Below are positions 43,935 to 51,987 of a DNA stretch of 64,000 bases, one piece after another. Numbering within the stretch: position 1 is the stretch's first letter; each line of letters starts with the position of its first letter. Under the pieces are notes generated by a model that did not search any database, was not told where the DNA came from, and saw only the letters and a list, made by a program, of their open reading frames with translations. The DNA lies in the NCBI RefSeq assembly GCF_003688725.1, contig NZ_REFP01000007.1, positions 664,900-728,899 on the forward strand. The letters run 5' to 3'. The stretch is from Thermoactinomyces vulgaris (GTDB taxonomy: Bacteria > Bacillota > Bacilli > Thermoactinomycetales > Thermoactinomycetaceae). The position numbers and the translations under genes were made by a program.

Positions 43935-44738
43935 CTATTTCAGCCAGCGGTACGGCGGGACATGCCGGACCATGGTATGGAAAACCACGGCCCACTCTGT
44001 GTCGCTTAACCGTCCGACCGGCGTATTCCGGCTCTTCTTCAACGTTTTCACAAGATGCGTGATTTGCGGTGCCGTGAAAATCCCTCTGAAAACCTCACCG
44101 ACCGGCAACTCCGGATGCTTCAGGGCATATGACGCCAGTTTAAAAAACAAAGTGCGAAACCGGACGGGAATCAAGGGAGGGGCTTTTCTCTTGATAAACA
44201 AGACGGCCGAATCCACCTTGGGAGGCGGTGCAAAATGATACCGGGCGATGGTCCTTCCCATCGTTAAATCAAAATACATCCGCCAAGCCAGAATGCGCGG
44301 GTTCGTGGAAGGATGGCTTGTGAAGCGTTTGGCCGCCCCTTTTTCCATCACCAGCAAACCGTTTTGAAACGGATTTTCAGGCCGGTCCATCAATCTTTTC
44401 AATATCGGGGTGGTGATGGAATAAGGGATATTGGATACCACCGAATACGGTTTATCGGGCAAGTTCACTTCCAAAAAATCCTTTTCAATCACCCTGACAT
44501 TCCTGTGTGGTTTCATTTCTTCCCGCAAAATCTTTGCAAAAGAAAGATCGTTTTCAATGGCGATGACCTTTTTGGCTTTTTGCGCCAGATGAACGGTCAA
44601 AGCTCCTTTGCCTGCACCGATTTCCACCACTTGATCCTCCGGGCCGACTCCGGACATCTCCACAATGCCCGCTGCCAGCCGTTTACTTTTCATTAAATGT
44701 TGTCCCGGAAAATTTTTTCTTAACTTCTTTTTACTCAT
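43935..44738 (-). CDS. 23S rRNA adenine N6-methyltransferase, Erm(D)-like
   Basis: A 267-residue Erm/KsgA-fold methylase that would dimethylate A2058 of 23S rRNA and give macrolide-lincosamide-streptogramin B resistance. Residues FPGQHLMKSKRLAAGIV, VVEIGAGKGALT (SAM motif I) and SNIPYSITTPI (catalytic NIPY) resemble Erm(D)/Erm(K) of Bacillus more than KsgA. AAGGTGAG precedes the ATG. A leader peptide gene and attenuator lie upstream, as in inducible erm genes, which makes a resistance role likely. Whether it confers resistance cannot be shown here. Confidence 0.88.
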   Translation of the reverse strand: MSKKKLRKNFPGQHLMKSKRLAAGIVEMSGVGPEDQVVEIGAGKGALTVHLAQKAKKVIAIENDLSFAKILREEMKPHRNVRVIEKDFLEVNLPDKPYSVVSNIPYSITTPILKRLMDRPENPFQNGLLVMEKGAAKRFTSHPSTNPRILAWRMYFDLTMGRTIARYHFAPPPKVDSAVLFIKRKAPPLIPVRFRTLFFKLASYALKHPELPVGEVFRGIFTAPQITHLVKTLKKSRNTPVGRLSDTEWAVVFHTMVRHVPPYRWLK

Positions 44739-44743
44739 ATTAT

Positions 44744-44782
44744 CTCACCTTCCGCATTCTGCCCGGTGCAAAGCAAATGCGG
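44744..44782 (-). promoter_or_regulatory. Hairpin next to the erm ribosome binding site
   Basis: CCGCATT (44782-44776) pairs with AATGCGG (44758-44752), which abuts and overlaps the GGAAGGTGAG ribosome binding site. It could limit translation of the methylase. Confidence 0.5.
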
Positions 44783-44860
44783 AGATGAGCCTGTTTTTCA
44801 GGCGCACGAAGACACACCAAGCCTGTGGTTCCGGCTTGGCGGGATGTCGGCAATGAAAGC

Positions 44861-44892
44861 AAAAAAAGGGAGGGGATTCCCCTCCCTTTTTT
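44861..44892 (-). terminator. Attenuator terminator between leader and erm gene
   Basis: AAAGGGAGGGG-AAT-CCCCTCCCTTTTTTT on the minus strand. It lies between the leader hairpin and the methylase gene, so it must be read through for expression. Confidence 0.75.
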
Positions 44893-44912
44893 ATCTATTC
44901 ATATGCACAGGT

Positions 44913-45032
44913 TTTACCTGAAAAAGGGCAGACTGATCCCGATTCACTCTGCACAAGGCAGGGCTTTGAACTTTTTAAAATCAGTTGTTCAAAGCTTGGA
45001 ATCGGAGTCTGCAGAAATACATTTCAGGTAAA
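44913..45032 (-). promoter_or_regulatory. 120-base leader hairpin of the erm attenuator
   Basis: Nested complementary arms span the segment: TTTACCTGAAA with TTTCAGGTAAA (outer), GCAGACT-CCGATTC with GAATCGG-gatc-AGTCTGC, and GCTTTGAAC with GTTCAAAGC (inner). The leader peptide is encoded in the upstream arms, so a stalled ribosome would open the hairpin. The second arm is followed by CCCTTTTT and may act as a first terminator. Confidence 0.8.
44981..45022 (-). CDS. Erm leader peptide with RLR stalling motif, 13 residues
   Basis: AAGGAGG (45040-45034) precedes ATG 45022, which encodes MYFCRLRFQALNN and a stop. The RLRF-x-x-LN core matches the Erm(D) leader (MRLRFPTLNQ at its end), known to stall ribosomes at Arg-Leu-Arg when a macrolide is bound. 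The peptide is encoded in the 5' arms of the attenuator hairpin. This is the expected design of an inducible erm gene. It was not listed as a gene because of its size. Confidence 0.85.
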   Translation of the reverse strand: MYFCRLRFQALNN

Positions 45033-45247
45033 TCCTCCTTCGTTCTTGATGGAATAACACGGTAAAGTCTAACATGGATGTTTGTTTTCATCAACCTTAA
45101 AAGTTCATTTCCCCCTTCCTTCCGCCTGAAACTTTTCGGTTGATCCTGTCCATTGGTGCGAAAGGTGAGATGGATTCGCGAAATGGATATTATAAAATTA
45201 AGTTGGGGACATTTGTTCCTCAAATGAACCATAAAGGAAGTGAAAAA

Positions 45248-45700
45248 GTGAAACGGATTTCTTTAATCGGAAAGGGTTTGTTCTGCTTTTTGCTGGGCTT
45301 GGCCATTGCCGGAACAACCGGTTTTTCTTCCCTTCCGTCAGCAGCGGAAGATCAGCCGGCAACCTCGGAACAGTGCCCGAAAGCGGAGGATTTGATCCAA
45401 CCGGATGAAAACGCGGAAAAAGAAATCCGCGATGTCCTTCCGCAATTGATTCAAGAAACCTATGGCGACGATTCCCGTTACCAAAATTATGAGGTCAAAC
45501 GAATCCTTACCCTCAAGGCTCCCGAATCTTCCCCCTACTCCGGCATCGCCGAACAACAATGCAGAAAAGAAGTTGCCGGAAAATCCCTGCTGGTGGAACT
45601 GTTCTTTCCGGAGTTCCTCCCCAGCGCCAGCTTGTCGCAAGGACAAGTTTTCGTGGCCAAAACGAATGAGGGATGGAAAGTCTGGTATCGCTATCATTAA
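45248..45700 (+). CDS. Secreted protein of unknown function, 150 residues
   Basis: Starts at GTG 45248 behind AAGGAAG with a signal peptide (ISLIGKGLFCFLLGLAIAGT), probably cut after PSAA-E. The mature part is about 115 residues, acidic at the start, with two cysteines (SEQCPK and EQQCRKE) that may form a disulphide, and it ends VWYRYH. The frame opens earlier at 45140 but that part has no ribosome binding site. No family is recognised. A terminator follows. Confidence 0.65.
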   Translation: MKRISLIGKGLFCFLLGLAIAGTTGFSSLPSAAEDQPATSEQCPKAEDLIQPDENAEKEIRDVLPQLIQETYGDDSRYQNYEVKRILTLKAPESSPYSGIAEQQCRKEVAGKSLLVELFFPEFLPSASLSQGQVFVAKTNEGWKVWYRYH

Positions 45701-45705
45701 TACTG

Positions 45706-45742
45706 AAACCGCCCTTAGACGGTTTGTCTAAGGGCGGTTTTC
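45706..45742. terminator. Bidirectional terminator
   Basis: AAACCGCCCTTAGAC / GTCTAAGGGCGGTTTT with a five-base loop; it overlaps the end of the next minus-strand gene. Confidence 0.85.
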
Positions 45743-45943
45743 TTCCGGTTGCTCCTTTGGTTCATCCTTCTTTTTCTCCAAATGACAGAGGATCTGATCC
45801 AATTTCTGATTGATCTGGCGAGTCATTACCACCATTTGTTTCAAGCTGCTCACGATGGTGTAAACAAACTTTGCAAACGATACGAAAAATAAAATAACCA
45901 AACCAATGAGCACCAAATTGTAAATCAAATTAAAGATGTTCAT
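45728..45943 (-). CDS. Small single-helix membrane protein
   Basis: A 71-residue protein. A long hydrophobic helix (IYNLVLIGLVILFFVSFAKF) is followed by an amphipathic coiled-coil stretch (RQINQKLDQILCHLEKKKDE) and an acidic, proline-containing end. ATG 45943 follows AGGGGATT; the frame opens earlier at 46015. No family is recognised. It may be a membrane-bound coiled-coil scaffold. Confidence 0.6.
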   Translation of the reverse strand: MNIFNLIYNLVLIGLVILFFVSFAKFVYTIVSSLKQMVVMTRQINQKLDQILCHLEKKKDEPKEQPEENRP

Positions 45944-46241
45944 ATCCAGTAATCCCCTCTGAAAAATCAATGACATGGATCCCTTCTGTTTAAACTCCCG
46001 CTTTCCCTCCTGCAAATACCATAAAAATTATTCGGTTTACGAATATTTTTAATACTTGTGTTTGTTGATCATCCAAAAGGGGTAATTCTTCTCTGCCGAT
46101 TGTTCCACAGCATAAATCACCCGCCCCGGGCATTACAGGGAAAACACAGGATTGAGATTATGGCTTCCACGGAAAAACACTGGTTTTAACAACCAAGGAG
46201 TTAAAAATTCAGTATCTATAATTCAGTTAGGGGGTCACTAC

Positions 46242-46640
46242 ATGTTTTCACTGAGAGCACCTTCTGTTTTGTTTGTTTTAAATTATTTCGGTGATTTTAT
46301 TACACTCGGTTCCTCGGTAATGGTTTTATTCGGTGATTATCTATTTAATGAAAGCATCGCAGAAACTGCAAAATCCTACGTTCCGTTTTTCTGGATCGTA
46401 TTTATACTCACTTTATTCCATATGTATTATTCACTGCCTGAACAGCTAAAAGCTCATTCAAAACTTAGCGGATGGCTTAGTATCATTTTGGGATTTTGGT
46501 GTGCAGGCGGTGCAACCCACGACTTTGCCAACGGATTAGCAAACGGAGGTAATCCTCTGACTGTTCTTTTTATATCCGGATTCATCTTCATTTGCTCAGG
46601 TGTGATTTGCATAAACTACCAAGCCGGTGAAAAAAGTTGA
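46242..46640 (+). CDS. Four-helix membrane protein
   Basis: A 132-residue protein with hydrophobic segments at about 8-30, 47-65, 75-95 and 105-125. It has conserved-looking glycine- and proline-rich loops. ATG 46242 follows GGGGGT. It lies 103 bases before the first ABC gene and on the same strand, so it could belong to the LanFEG-like unit. The family is not known. Confidence 0.6.
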   Translation: MFSLRAPSVLFVLNYFGDFITLGSSVMVLFGDYLFNESIAETAKSYVPFFWIVFILTLFHMYYSLPEQLKAHSKLSGWLSIILGFWCAGGATHDFANGLANGGNPLTVLFISGFIFICSGVICINYQAGEKS

Positions 46641-46743
46641 TGGATAATTGAATATCCCCGAAACATGAATGTTCAAAACTTTAACCCTTCTATCCCAAGT
46701 TCCTTATCTGGTTTTAACTATCTGTCAACTTAAGGAGGATCCT

Positions 46744-47655
46744 ATGGAAGACATGGTCTTACAAACCGAAAATCTTTCGAAAGCTTATCGCGGCCAAATG
46801 GTTGTAAACCGGTTAAACATACAAATTGAAAAAGGACAAATTTACGGTTTTTTGGGCCCGAATGGCGCCGGGAAAACAACAACCATTCGCATGATTTTGG
46901 GACTTACCCGCCCGACGGAGGGGACGGTCCGGATTTTCGGGAAAGAATTTCACAAACATCGCATTTCCATACTGAGCCGGGTAGGCTGTTTGGTGGAAAC
47001 CCCCGGCTACTATGGACATTTAAATGGTTACGAAAATTTGGATATCGCCCGCCGGATGCTTAAAGTTCCTCCGTCACGGATTGACGAAGTGCTGAAAATG
47101 GTTCATTTGGAAGATGCAAAACATAAAAAAGCCAAAGATTATTCGCTCGGTATGAAACAACGGCTGGGAATCGCCATGGCTCTTCTGAATCAACCGGACT
47201 TTCTCATTCTTGATGAACCGACAAACGGTCTGGATCCATCCGGAATACAAGAAATCCGGGAATTGATCAAACAACTTCCGCAGATGTTTAATGTGACCGT
47301 ATTCGTGTCCAGCCATTTGTTGAGTGAAGTGGAACAAATGGCTTCCCATGTTGGTATTATTCATCAAGGCCGGCTTTTGTTTCAGGGATCACTTGCGGAC
47401 TTGAAAAAACAAAACCAAAAACAGTTTAAAATGAAGACAGACCGGTTGGACGAAGCGGAAAAATTGCTGAAGCAACATCACTATTCCATTTCGCGGGATC
47501 ATGAGTTTATTTATATCGACTCCCTGCCGACGGAAAAAATTAATTCATTACAAAGATTACTCATCGACCATCACTTTATCATTTATCACTTCCAAGAAGA
47601 AGAAAACTCGCTGGAACAAATGTTTTTTCAGATTTTGGAGAATGGAGATCATTGA
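46744..47655 (+). CDS. ABC transporter ATP-binding protein, LanF/BcrA-like
   Basis: A 303-residue ATPase. Walker A is GPNGAGKTTTIRM, the signature is YSLGMKQRLGIAMAL, and Walker B is FLILDEPTNGLDPSG. At the Q-loop position it has Glu (LVETPGYYGHLNG), the E-loop found in lantibiotic immunity (LanF) and bacitracin (BcrA) exporters. ATG 46744 follows AAGGAGG. Two permease genes follow in the same operon, completing a LanFEG-like transporter that would remove lipid-targeting peptides from the membrane. No lantibiotic biosynthesis gene is next to it. Confidence 0.9.
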   Translation: MEDMVLQTENLSKAYRGQMVVNRLNIQIEKGQIYGFLGPNGAGKTTTIRMILGLTRPTEGTVRIFGKEFHKHRISILSRVGCLVETPGYYGHLNGYENLDIARRMLKVPPSRIDEVLKMVHLEDAKHKKAKDYSLGMKQRLGIAMALLNQPDFLILDEPTNGLDPSGIQEIRELIKQLPQMFNVTVFVSSHLLSEVEQMASHVGIIHQGRLLFQGSLADLKKQNQKQFKMKTDRLDEAEKLLKQHHYSISRDHEFIYIDSLPTEKINSLQRLLIDHHFIIYHFQEEENSLEQMFFQILENGDH

Positions 47656-47657
47656 TC

Positions 47658-48407
47658 ATGAATTCATCTGTTATCAACGAATGGATTAAAATCCGCCGTA
47701 GTTGGGTCATTTGGCTTTTCATTTTTGTTCCTGTTGTGACCTGTTTTCTCCTCACACTTGCCCTTGGGTACTATTTGCAAAAAGGCCACTCTCCAGAACA
47801 GGGTTGGGGATTGATCTTGTCACTTACCAGCCGATACTTATGGCAAATCATCGCTTTCACTGTTCCTGTCTTCATTGCCTACATCGTCAACATGGAACAG
47901 TTTTCGAATATGTGGAAGTTTCTTTTTGCCATGCCTTTGGCGAAATGGAAAATCTATGTTGCCAAATTCTTCTGGGGATTCGCCACCACCTTGGTTATGG
48001 GGCTTTTGTTTGTTTTTGGCATATACATCATGGCTGAATTGCACGATGTTGAACACCTTGTCACCATCGGCCAATTGTTTTCTTATGTGTATGCCCCTTT
48101 TCTTCTGGCCATCCCCTTTGTGGCTTTTCAATTATGCGTATCCATGGCCAGCAAGAACCAATCTGTGCCGATTTCATTTGGAATCGCCTCAATTATTCTT
48201 GCCCCTGTTTTTAAAGGATGGGGTTGGTGGACACCGTGGGGATTTTGGTCTACGTTCCTCCCCTCTCCGCCTTTGTCGGTTCAGGCTTTGTCCCCTGGGG
48301 AAACGAGTGCATTGCTTAACTGGGAAATCCTCTTGTTATCTGTTTTGTTTGGCGCCATCTGGCTGGTGATCGGAATTACTGTGTTTTACCGAAAAGAATT
48401 TGATTAA
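47658..48407 (+). CDS. ABC-2 permease, LanE-like
   Basis: A 249-residue six-helix membrane protein. It begins MNSSVINEWIKIRRSWVIWL, the usual start of the lantibiotic-immunity permease family, and has the conserved VNMEQFSNMWKFLFAMPLAKW segment with the QxNxxR-like sequence. It starts two bases after the ATPase stop. It partners the next permease, which is related but diverged. Confidence 0.87.
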   Translation: MNSSVINEWIKIRRSWVIWLFIFVPVVTCFLLTLALGYYLQKGHSPEQGWGLILSLTSRYLWQIIAFTVPVFIAYIVNMEQFSNMWKFLFAMPLAKWKIYVAKFFWGFATTLVMGLLFVFGIYIMAELHDVEHLVTIGQLFSYVYAPFLLAIPFVAFQLCVSMASKNQSVPISFGIASIILAPVFKGWGWWTPWGFWSTFLPSPPLSVQALSPGETSALLNWEILLLSVLFGAIWLVIGITVFYRKEFD

Positions 48408-48428
48408 TCGACTGAAAGGGAGATATGA

Positions 48429-49169
48429 TTGGGGAATTTATTAATGGTTGAATGGATGAAAATACGGAAAACAAATATTTGGCGGTTGATTCTGGTTCTT
48501 CCATTGGTTCCGATTGCCTATGGGATCTTCATTTATGCCCGGTTTGTATCCGAAAATTATCAAGCGACCAATGATTGGCTGATGGCTTGGGGAATGGCGA
48601 ACTACTTTTATCCAACCATCTTCTTTCCAATCCTTTCCGTATTATTGGCAGCCAATCTGTGTAAGGTGGAGCATGAAGGACATAATTGGATTAGAGCTTT
48701 AACTTGTCCTGTTTCTTGGAAACAACTGTATTTATCCAAGTATCTGTGGCTTGTCCTCTTATTGGGATTGGCTCAGGTAATTGCCTTGTCGGAGTTTGCT
48801 GTCATCGGGGAATTCGCCCGGTTGAATCATCCGTTTCCATGGGCCTTGCTGATTCAATGCCTGGTTCTCGGATGGATAGGGATTTTGCCGTTGGCCGCAT
48901 TTCATTTGGCAGTATGCGCATATTGGAGCAACTATGTACAATCAGTCATTCTCAATATTTTACTCATCCTTCCGGTTTTTTTGATCATCGGTTCAAAAAA
49001 ATACACTTGGTTGGGGTATGTTTACCCTTGGGCTCTCCCGGCGGTCGGAACGAACCAAATATTGCTCCGTTCTTTTCACATTCAAGTATTGATCATTGTT
49101 CTCATGTGGCTGATTCTGTTTTTGATTGGCGGAATCTCACTCTTTATCAAACAAAAATCCAATCATTAA
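48429..49169 (+). CDS. ABC-2 permease, LanG-like
   Basis: A 246-residue six-helix membrane protein related to the previous permease. The corresponding region reads VEHEGHNWIRALTCPVSWKQ. The likely start is TTG 48429 behind AAAGGGA; an ATG lies at 48444. The gene closes the ABC operon; about 140 bases downstream is the GntR promoter. LanE and LanG normally form a heterodimer with the LanF ATPase dimer. Confidence 0.87.
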   Translation: MGNLLMVEWMKIRKTNIWRLILVLPLVPIAYGIFIYARFVSENYQATNDWLMAWGMANYFYPTIFFPILSVLLAANLCKVEHEGHNWIRALTCPVSWKQLYLSKYLWLVLLLGLAQVIALSEFAVIGEFARLNHPFPWALLIQCLVLGWIGILPLAAFHLAVCAYWSNYVQSVILNILLILPVFLIIGSKKYTWLGYVYPWALPAVGTNQILLRSFHIQVLIIVLMWLILFLIGGISLFIKQKSNH

Positions 49170-49307
49170 AAACCGGTTTTAAAACCCATGGGCCATTTTT
49201 TGGTTTATGGGTTTATTTCTTGGTTTTTGGAACGTTTTCTTGTACCGGTTCCCCCTTTTTCCATCAGGCTTTTTTCGATCCTCATCCAAAATCAGCCACA
49301 AAACCTG

Positions 49308-49353
49308 TTGACCTGACTCTTAATTACTGTTACACTTATACACACAAGTATAT
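49308..49353 (+). promoter_or_regulatory. Promoter with YtrA-like operator
   Basis: TTGACC (49308-49313) and TACACT (49332-49337) are 18 bases apart. Directly downstream is a dyad TATAC-ACACAA-GTATA (49338-49353). A GntR-family regulator bound there would block transcription of its own operon. Confidence 0.55.
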
Positions 49354-49398
49354 AACCGTTTAACGAGGTTAGTATGGGAGTAAAGGTGGTGATATGAA

Positions 49399-49782
49399 TT
49401 GAGCCGGAAGCTGGACAGCCGCAAACCGATCTTCCTGCAAATCCGGGAAAAAATCGAGGACATGATTGTCAACGAACAGCTGAAGGAAGACGAACAAGCT
49501 CCTTCCACCACGCAACTGGTCAACTTTTATAAGATCAATCACGCCACGGTCTCCAAAGGCGTCAATCAACTGGTTGAGGAAGGAATTCTTTATAAAAAAA
49601 GGGGCATCGGCATGTTTGTGGCCAAGGGGGCCAGAGAAAAACTGATCCAAAAACGAAAAAAGGCTTTTGTGGATGAATTTGTCGTCCCTTTGGTGCAAGA
49701 AGCCCACAAACTGGGGATCACGGAAAGTGAAGTGTTTGCACTGATCAAAAAAGAAAGGAAAGGGATGAAGAATGAATTATAA
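49399..49782 (+). CDS. GntR family regulator, YtrA-type
   Basis: A 127-residue regulator with an N-terminal winged helix (LDSRKPIFLQIREKIEDMIV, then PSTTQLVNFYKINHATVSKG) and a short C-terminal helical arm, as in the YtrA subfamily. The start is TTG 49399 after AAAGGTGGTG. It overlaps the ATPase gene by 11 bases. YtrA-type regulators control ABC exporters induced by wall-active antibiotics, which fits the downstream genes. Confidence 0.88.
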   Translation: MSRKLDSRKPIFLQIREKIEDMIVNEQLKEDEQAPSTTQLVNFYKINHATVSKGVNQLVEEGILYKKRGIGMFVAKGAREKLIQKRKKAFVDEFVVPLVQEAHKLGITESEVFALIKKERKGMKNEL

Positions 49783-50671
49783 AGTGGAATTTGACAATGT
49801 ATCGTTGAGATACAAAGACTTTGAGGCGCTCAAAAATGTTTCCTTCCGATTGGAAAGCGGAAAGATTTATGGTTTGCTCGGCCGGAACGGAGCCGGAAAA
49901 ACCTCCCTCCTTTCTCTCTTGTCGTCTTTTCGTCTTCCGACGGAAGGATCGATCCGGATTGGTGGGGAACCGCCGTTTGAAAACCCGAAGATCATGCCTC
50001 ATGTTGCGTTGGTTTACGAAAAAGATTACAAGGAAGAGCGGAAAAAAGTTTCCACCTTCATTCAGAATGCAGCCAAGTTCCGCCCGTTCTTTGATATGGA
50101 TTATGCACTCCGGCTGGTTGAAAAATTCCAACTTCCTTTAAACAAAGAAGTCAGGAAACTTTCAAGAGGGATGAAATCAGCGATGAATGTGACCATCGGA
50201 CTGGCCAGCCGGGCGCCCATCACCATTTTCGACGAGGCTTATCTGGGCATGGATGCTCCGACCCGGGAATTGTTTTATAAAGAATTGTTGAAAGACCAAG
50301 CCAAACATCCCCGGATCATGATTTTATCCACCCATTTGGTGTCTGAAATGGATTATTTGTTTGAAGAAGTGTTGATTCTCGATCGGGGCAAACTGTTGCT
50401 GCACGAAGACTATGAAACCTTGATTTCCAAGGGGCTCACTGTCACGGGGGATGCCAAGACGGTTGATGAATTTACCAAAGGCCGGAAGATTTTGAATGAA
50501 GAGCAGCTCGGAAATACAAAATCGGTGATTGTGTTCGGGGATTTCCATGAAGTTCTCCGGTTGGAAGCCGAAAAACAAGGATTGGAAACCGGGACCTGCT
50601 CCCTGCAAGATCTGTTTATTCATTTAACAGGCAAGGAGGATGCATATGAAACCAACAGCCGTATTTCCTAA
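49772..50671 (+). CDS. ABC transporter ATP-binding protein, YtrB-like
   Basis: A 299-residue ATPase. Walker A is GRNGAGKTSLLSLL, the signature is LSRGMKSAMNVTIG and Walker B is ITIFDEAYLGMD. The variant signature without the usual GGQ is seen in YtrB-type proteins. The ATG lies within the regulator gene and follows AAAGGGATG. The C-terminal 80 residues are a less conserved extension. With the next permease it forms a two-component exporter. Confidence 0.88.
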   Translation: MNYKVEFDNVSLRYKDFEALKNVSFRLESGKIYGLLGRNGAGKTSLLSLLSSFRLPTEGSIRIGGEPPFENPKIMPHVALVYEKDYKEERKKVSTFIQNAAKFRPFFDMDYALRLVEKFQLPLNKEVRKLSRGMKSAMNVTIGLASRAPITIFDEAYLGMDAPTRELFYKELLKDQAKHPRIMILSTHLVSEMDYLFEEVLILDRGKLLLHEDYETLISKGLTVTGDAKTVDEFTKGRKILNEEQLGNTKSVIVFGDFHEVLRLEAEKQGLETGTCSLQDLFIHLTGKEDAYETNSRIS

Positions 50672-51311
50672 AGTGGCCAAAGACATGTACTTGGAACAAA
50701 TGAAATGGACGGTTTGGTATCTGGTTTTTGCGTTGGTTATCCACATCGTACATCTTTATTCCAGTTATTTTACAATCGGTGATGATACCGCGGTGAAAGG
50801 GATTTTGGTGCATCTTTTTCCATCGGCAAAGGTTTATATGATCATAATCGCAATTATTTCCGTCAACGGATTCCTGTCTTATTATGTCGGACAGGGAGTC
50901 ACCCGGAGAGATTTTTGGGCCGGTTCGATGATTGCCGCGCTCGGGCTGACAGCTACGATCGCTTTCTTCGCCGTGATTCTCACTTATTTGGAATACGGGA
51001 TTTTGGAGATGTTCCAGCTGTCTCATTTGCTGTCTGACGAGTTTTTGAACGGAAACGGGTGGCTGGTGATTCAATATCTGCTTAATATCTTTTTCTATTA
51101 CTTGGCAGGCTACCTGATCGCAGTCGGTTTTTACCGGTTCCACTGGATCGCCGGAATCGGATTTATTGCCTTTTTCCTTCTTTCTGTTTCAGCACTGGAA
51201 TGGAGCGAAAAATATTCGCTTGGGCTGAATGTATTGAGTTCTGTGGCGGTCATTGTCCTCTTTCTCACCTTATTGCGCCAGTTAACAAAGAAAATCGCCG
51301 TGAAGTTGTAA
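50646..51311 (+). CDS. ABC transporter permease
   Basis: A 221-residue protein with six hydrophobic segments. ATG 50646 is chosen, seven bases after AAGGAGG; ATG 50640 touches that site. It overlaps the ATPase stop by 26 bases. The sequence has no clear family motif beyond ABC-2-like helices; the partnership with the YtrB-like ATPase gives its role. A terminator follows. Confidence 0.8.
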   Translation: MKPTAVFPKVAKDMYLEQMKWTVWYLVFALVIHIVHLYSSYFTIGDDTAVKGILVHLFPSAKVYMIIIAIISVNGFLSYYVGQGVTRRDFWAGSMIAALGLTATIAFFAVILTYLEYGILEMFQLSHLLSDEFLNGNGWLVIQYLLNIFFYYLAGYLIAVGFYRFHWIAGIGFIAFFLLSVSALEWSEKYSLGLNVLSSVAVIVLFLTLLRQLTKKIAVKL

Positions 51312-51320
51312 ATGAATCCG

Positions 51321-51358
51321 GGAGACTCAGGTCCGCATGTTGCCTGAGTCTCTTTGCC
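51321..51358 (+). terminator. Terminator of the YtrA/B-like operon
   Basis: GAGACTCAGG / CCTGAGTCTC with an 11-base loop, then TTTG. Confidence 0.75.
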
Positions 51359-51361
51359 TTT

Positions 51362-51694
51362 TCATGACGTCTGGGATTCATCCCTTCTTTGCTTTGCCAA
51401 GCGTTTTTTTTGAATCCAAACCAGCAATTTAAGGATCAGGAACAACAGAAAGATGGCTCCTGATACGAGAATAATGGCTCCTAAAATGATGGACACAACC
51501 TTCCAAAAACCAAAAAAGTTCGCGGCCCGCACAATGATGAGCACGATGGCAAAAGGAATGAGAAAGCCGATGACATCCTTCCCTTTCACTAATCCCTCTT
51601 CCTCCTTTTTTGTTGGAATATCGTTCAGGTTAACGGGCTTGTCCCTCAGTGTCAATAAGGTGTGAATAACAACATCCCAAACAAAATTCAGCAC
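51362..51694 (-). CDS. Small membrane protein with two helices
   Basis: A 110-residue protein with two C-terminal hydrophobic helices (VIGFLIPFAIVLIIVRAANF and IILGAIILVSGAIFLLFLIL) and a basic end. The start GTG 51694 has no good ribosome binding site, so the true start is uncertain. About 290 bases upstream to the carboxylesterase gene contain nothing else I recognise. Confidence 0.5.
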   Translation of the reverse strand: MLNFVWDVVIHTLLTLRDKPVNLNDIPTKKEEEGLVKGKDVIGFLIPFAIVLIIVRAANFFGFWKVVSIILGAIILVSGAIFLLFLILKLLVWIQKKRLAKQRRDESQTS

Positions 51695-51987
51695 GAAAAA
51701 TAAAGAGGAACAGATTTCAAACGGACAACTGGTTCAACATCTTATACGTGTCGCCATACGGATGATAAAACACATTCATGCTGGATCTTTCCTGTGTGTT
51801 TTAAATCTTCAACCGCCGGTTCACAGACAGAATGGTCCGGCTGGATCTTGTGATCGCTGCATGGATATCTGGGATCCGGTGCAACAGGTCGCATCAAGGG
51901 AACCTCAAAACACTTGAATTTGACAACCTCTCCTTAATCATTTACGATTTAAATGAAAATTAAAATAAATTAAAAAGAGTGATTCGA

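Noticed and set aside
43935-44738. KsgA (16S rRNA dimethylase) instead of Erm
   Set aside because: The GQHLM N-terminus, NIPYSITTP motif and the RLR leader all agree with Erm(D)/Erm(K), not KsgA.
44981-45232. 83-residue minus-strand frame in the erm leader
   Set aside because: It is in the same frame as the 13-codon leader peptide but its earlier start lacks a ribosome binding site; the real start is at 45022 behind AAGGAGG.
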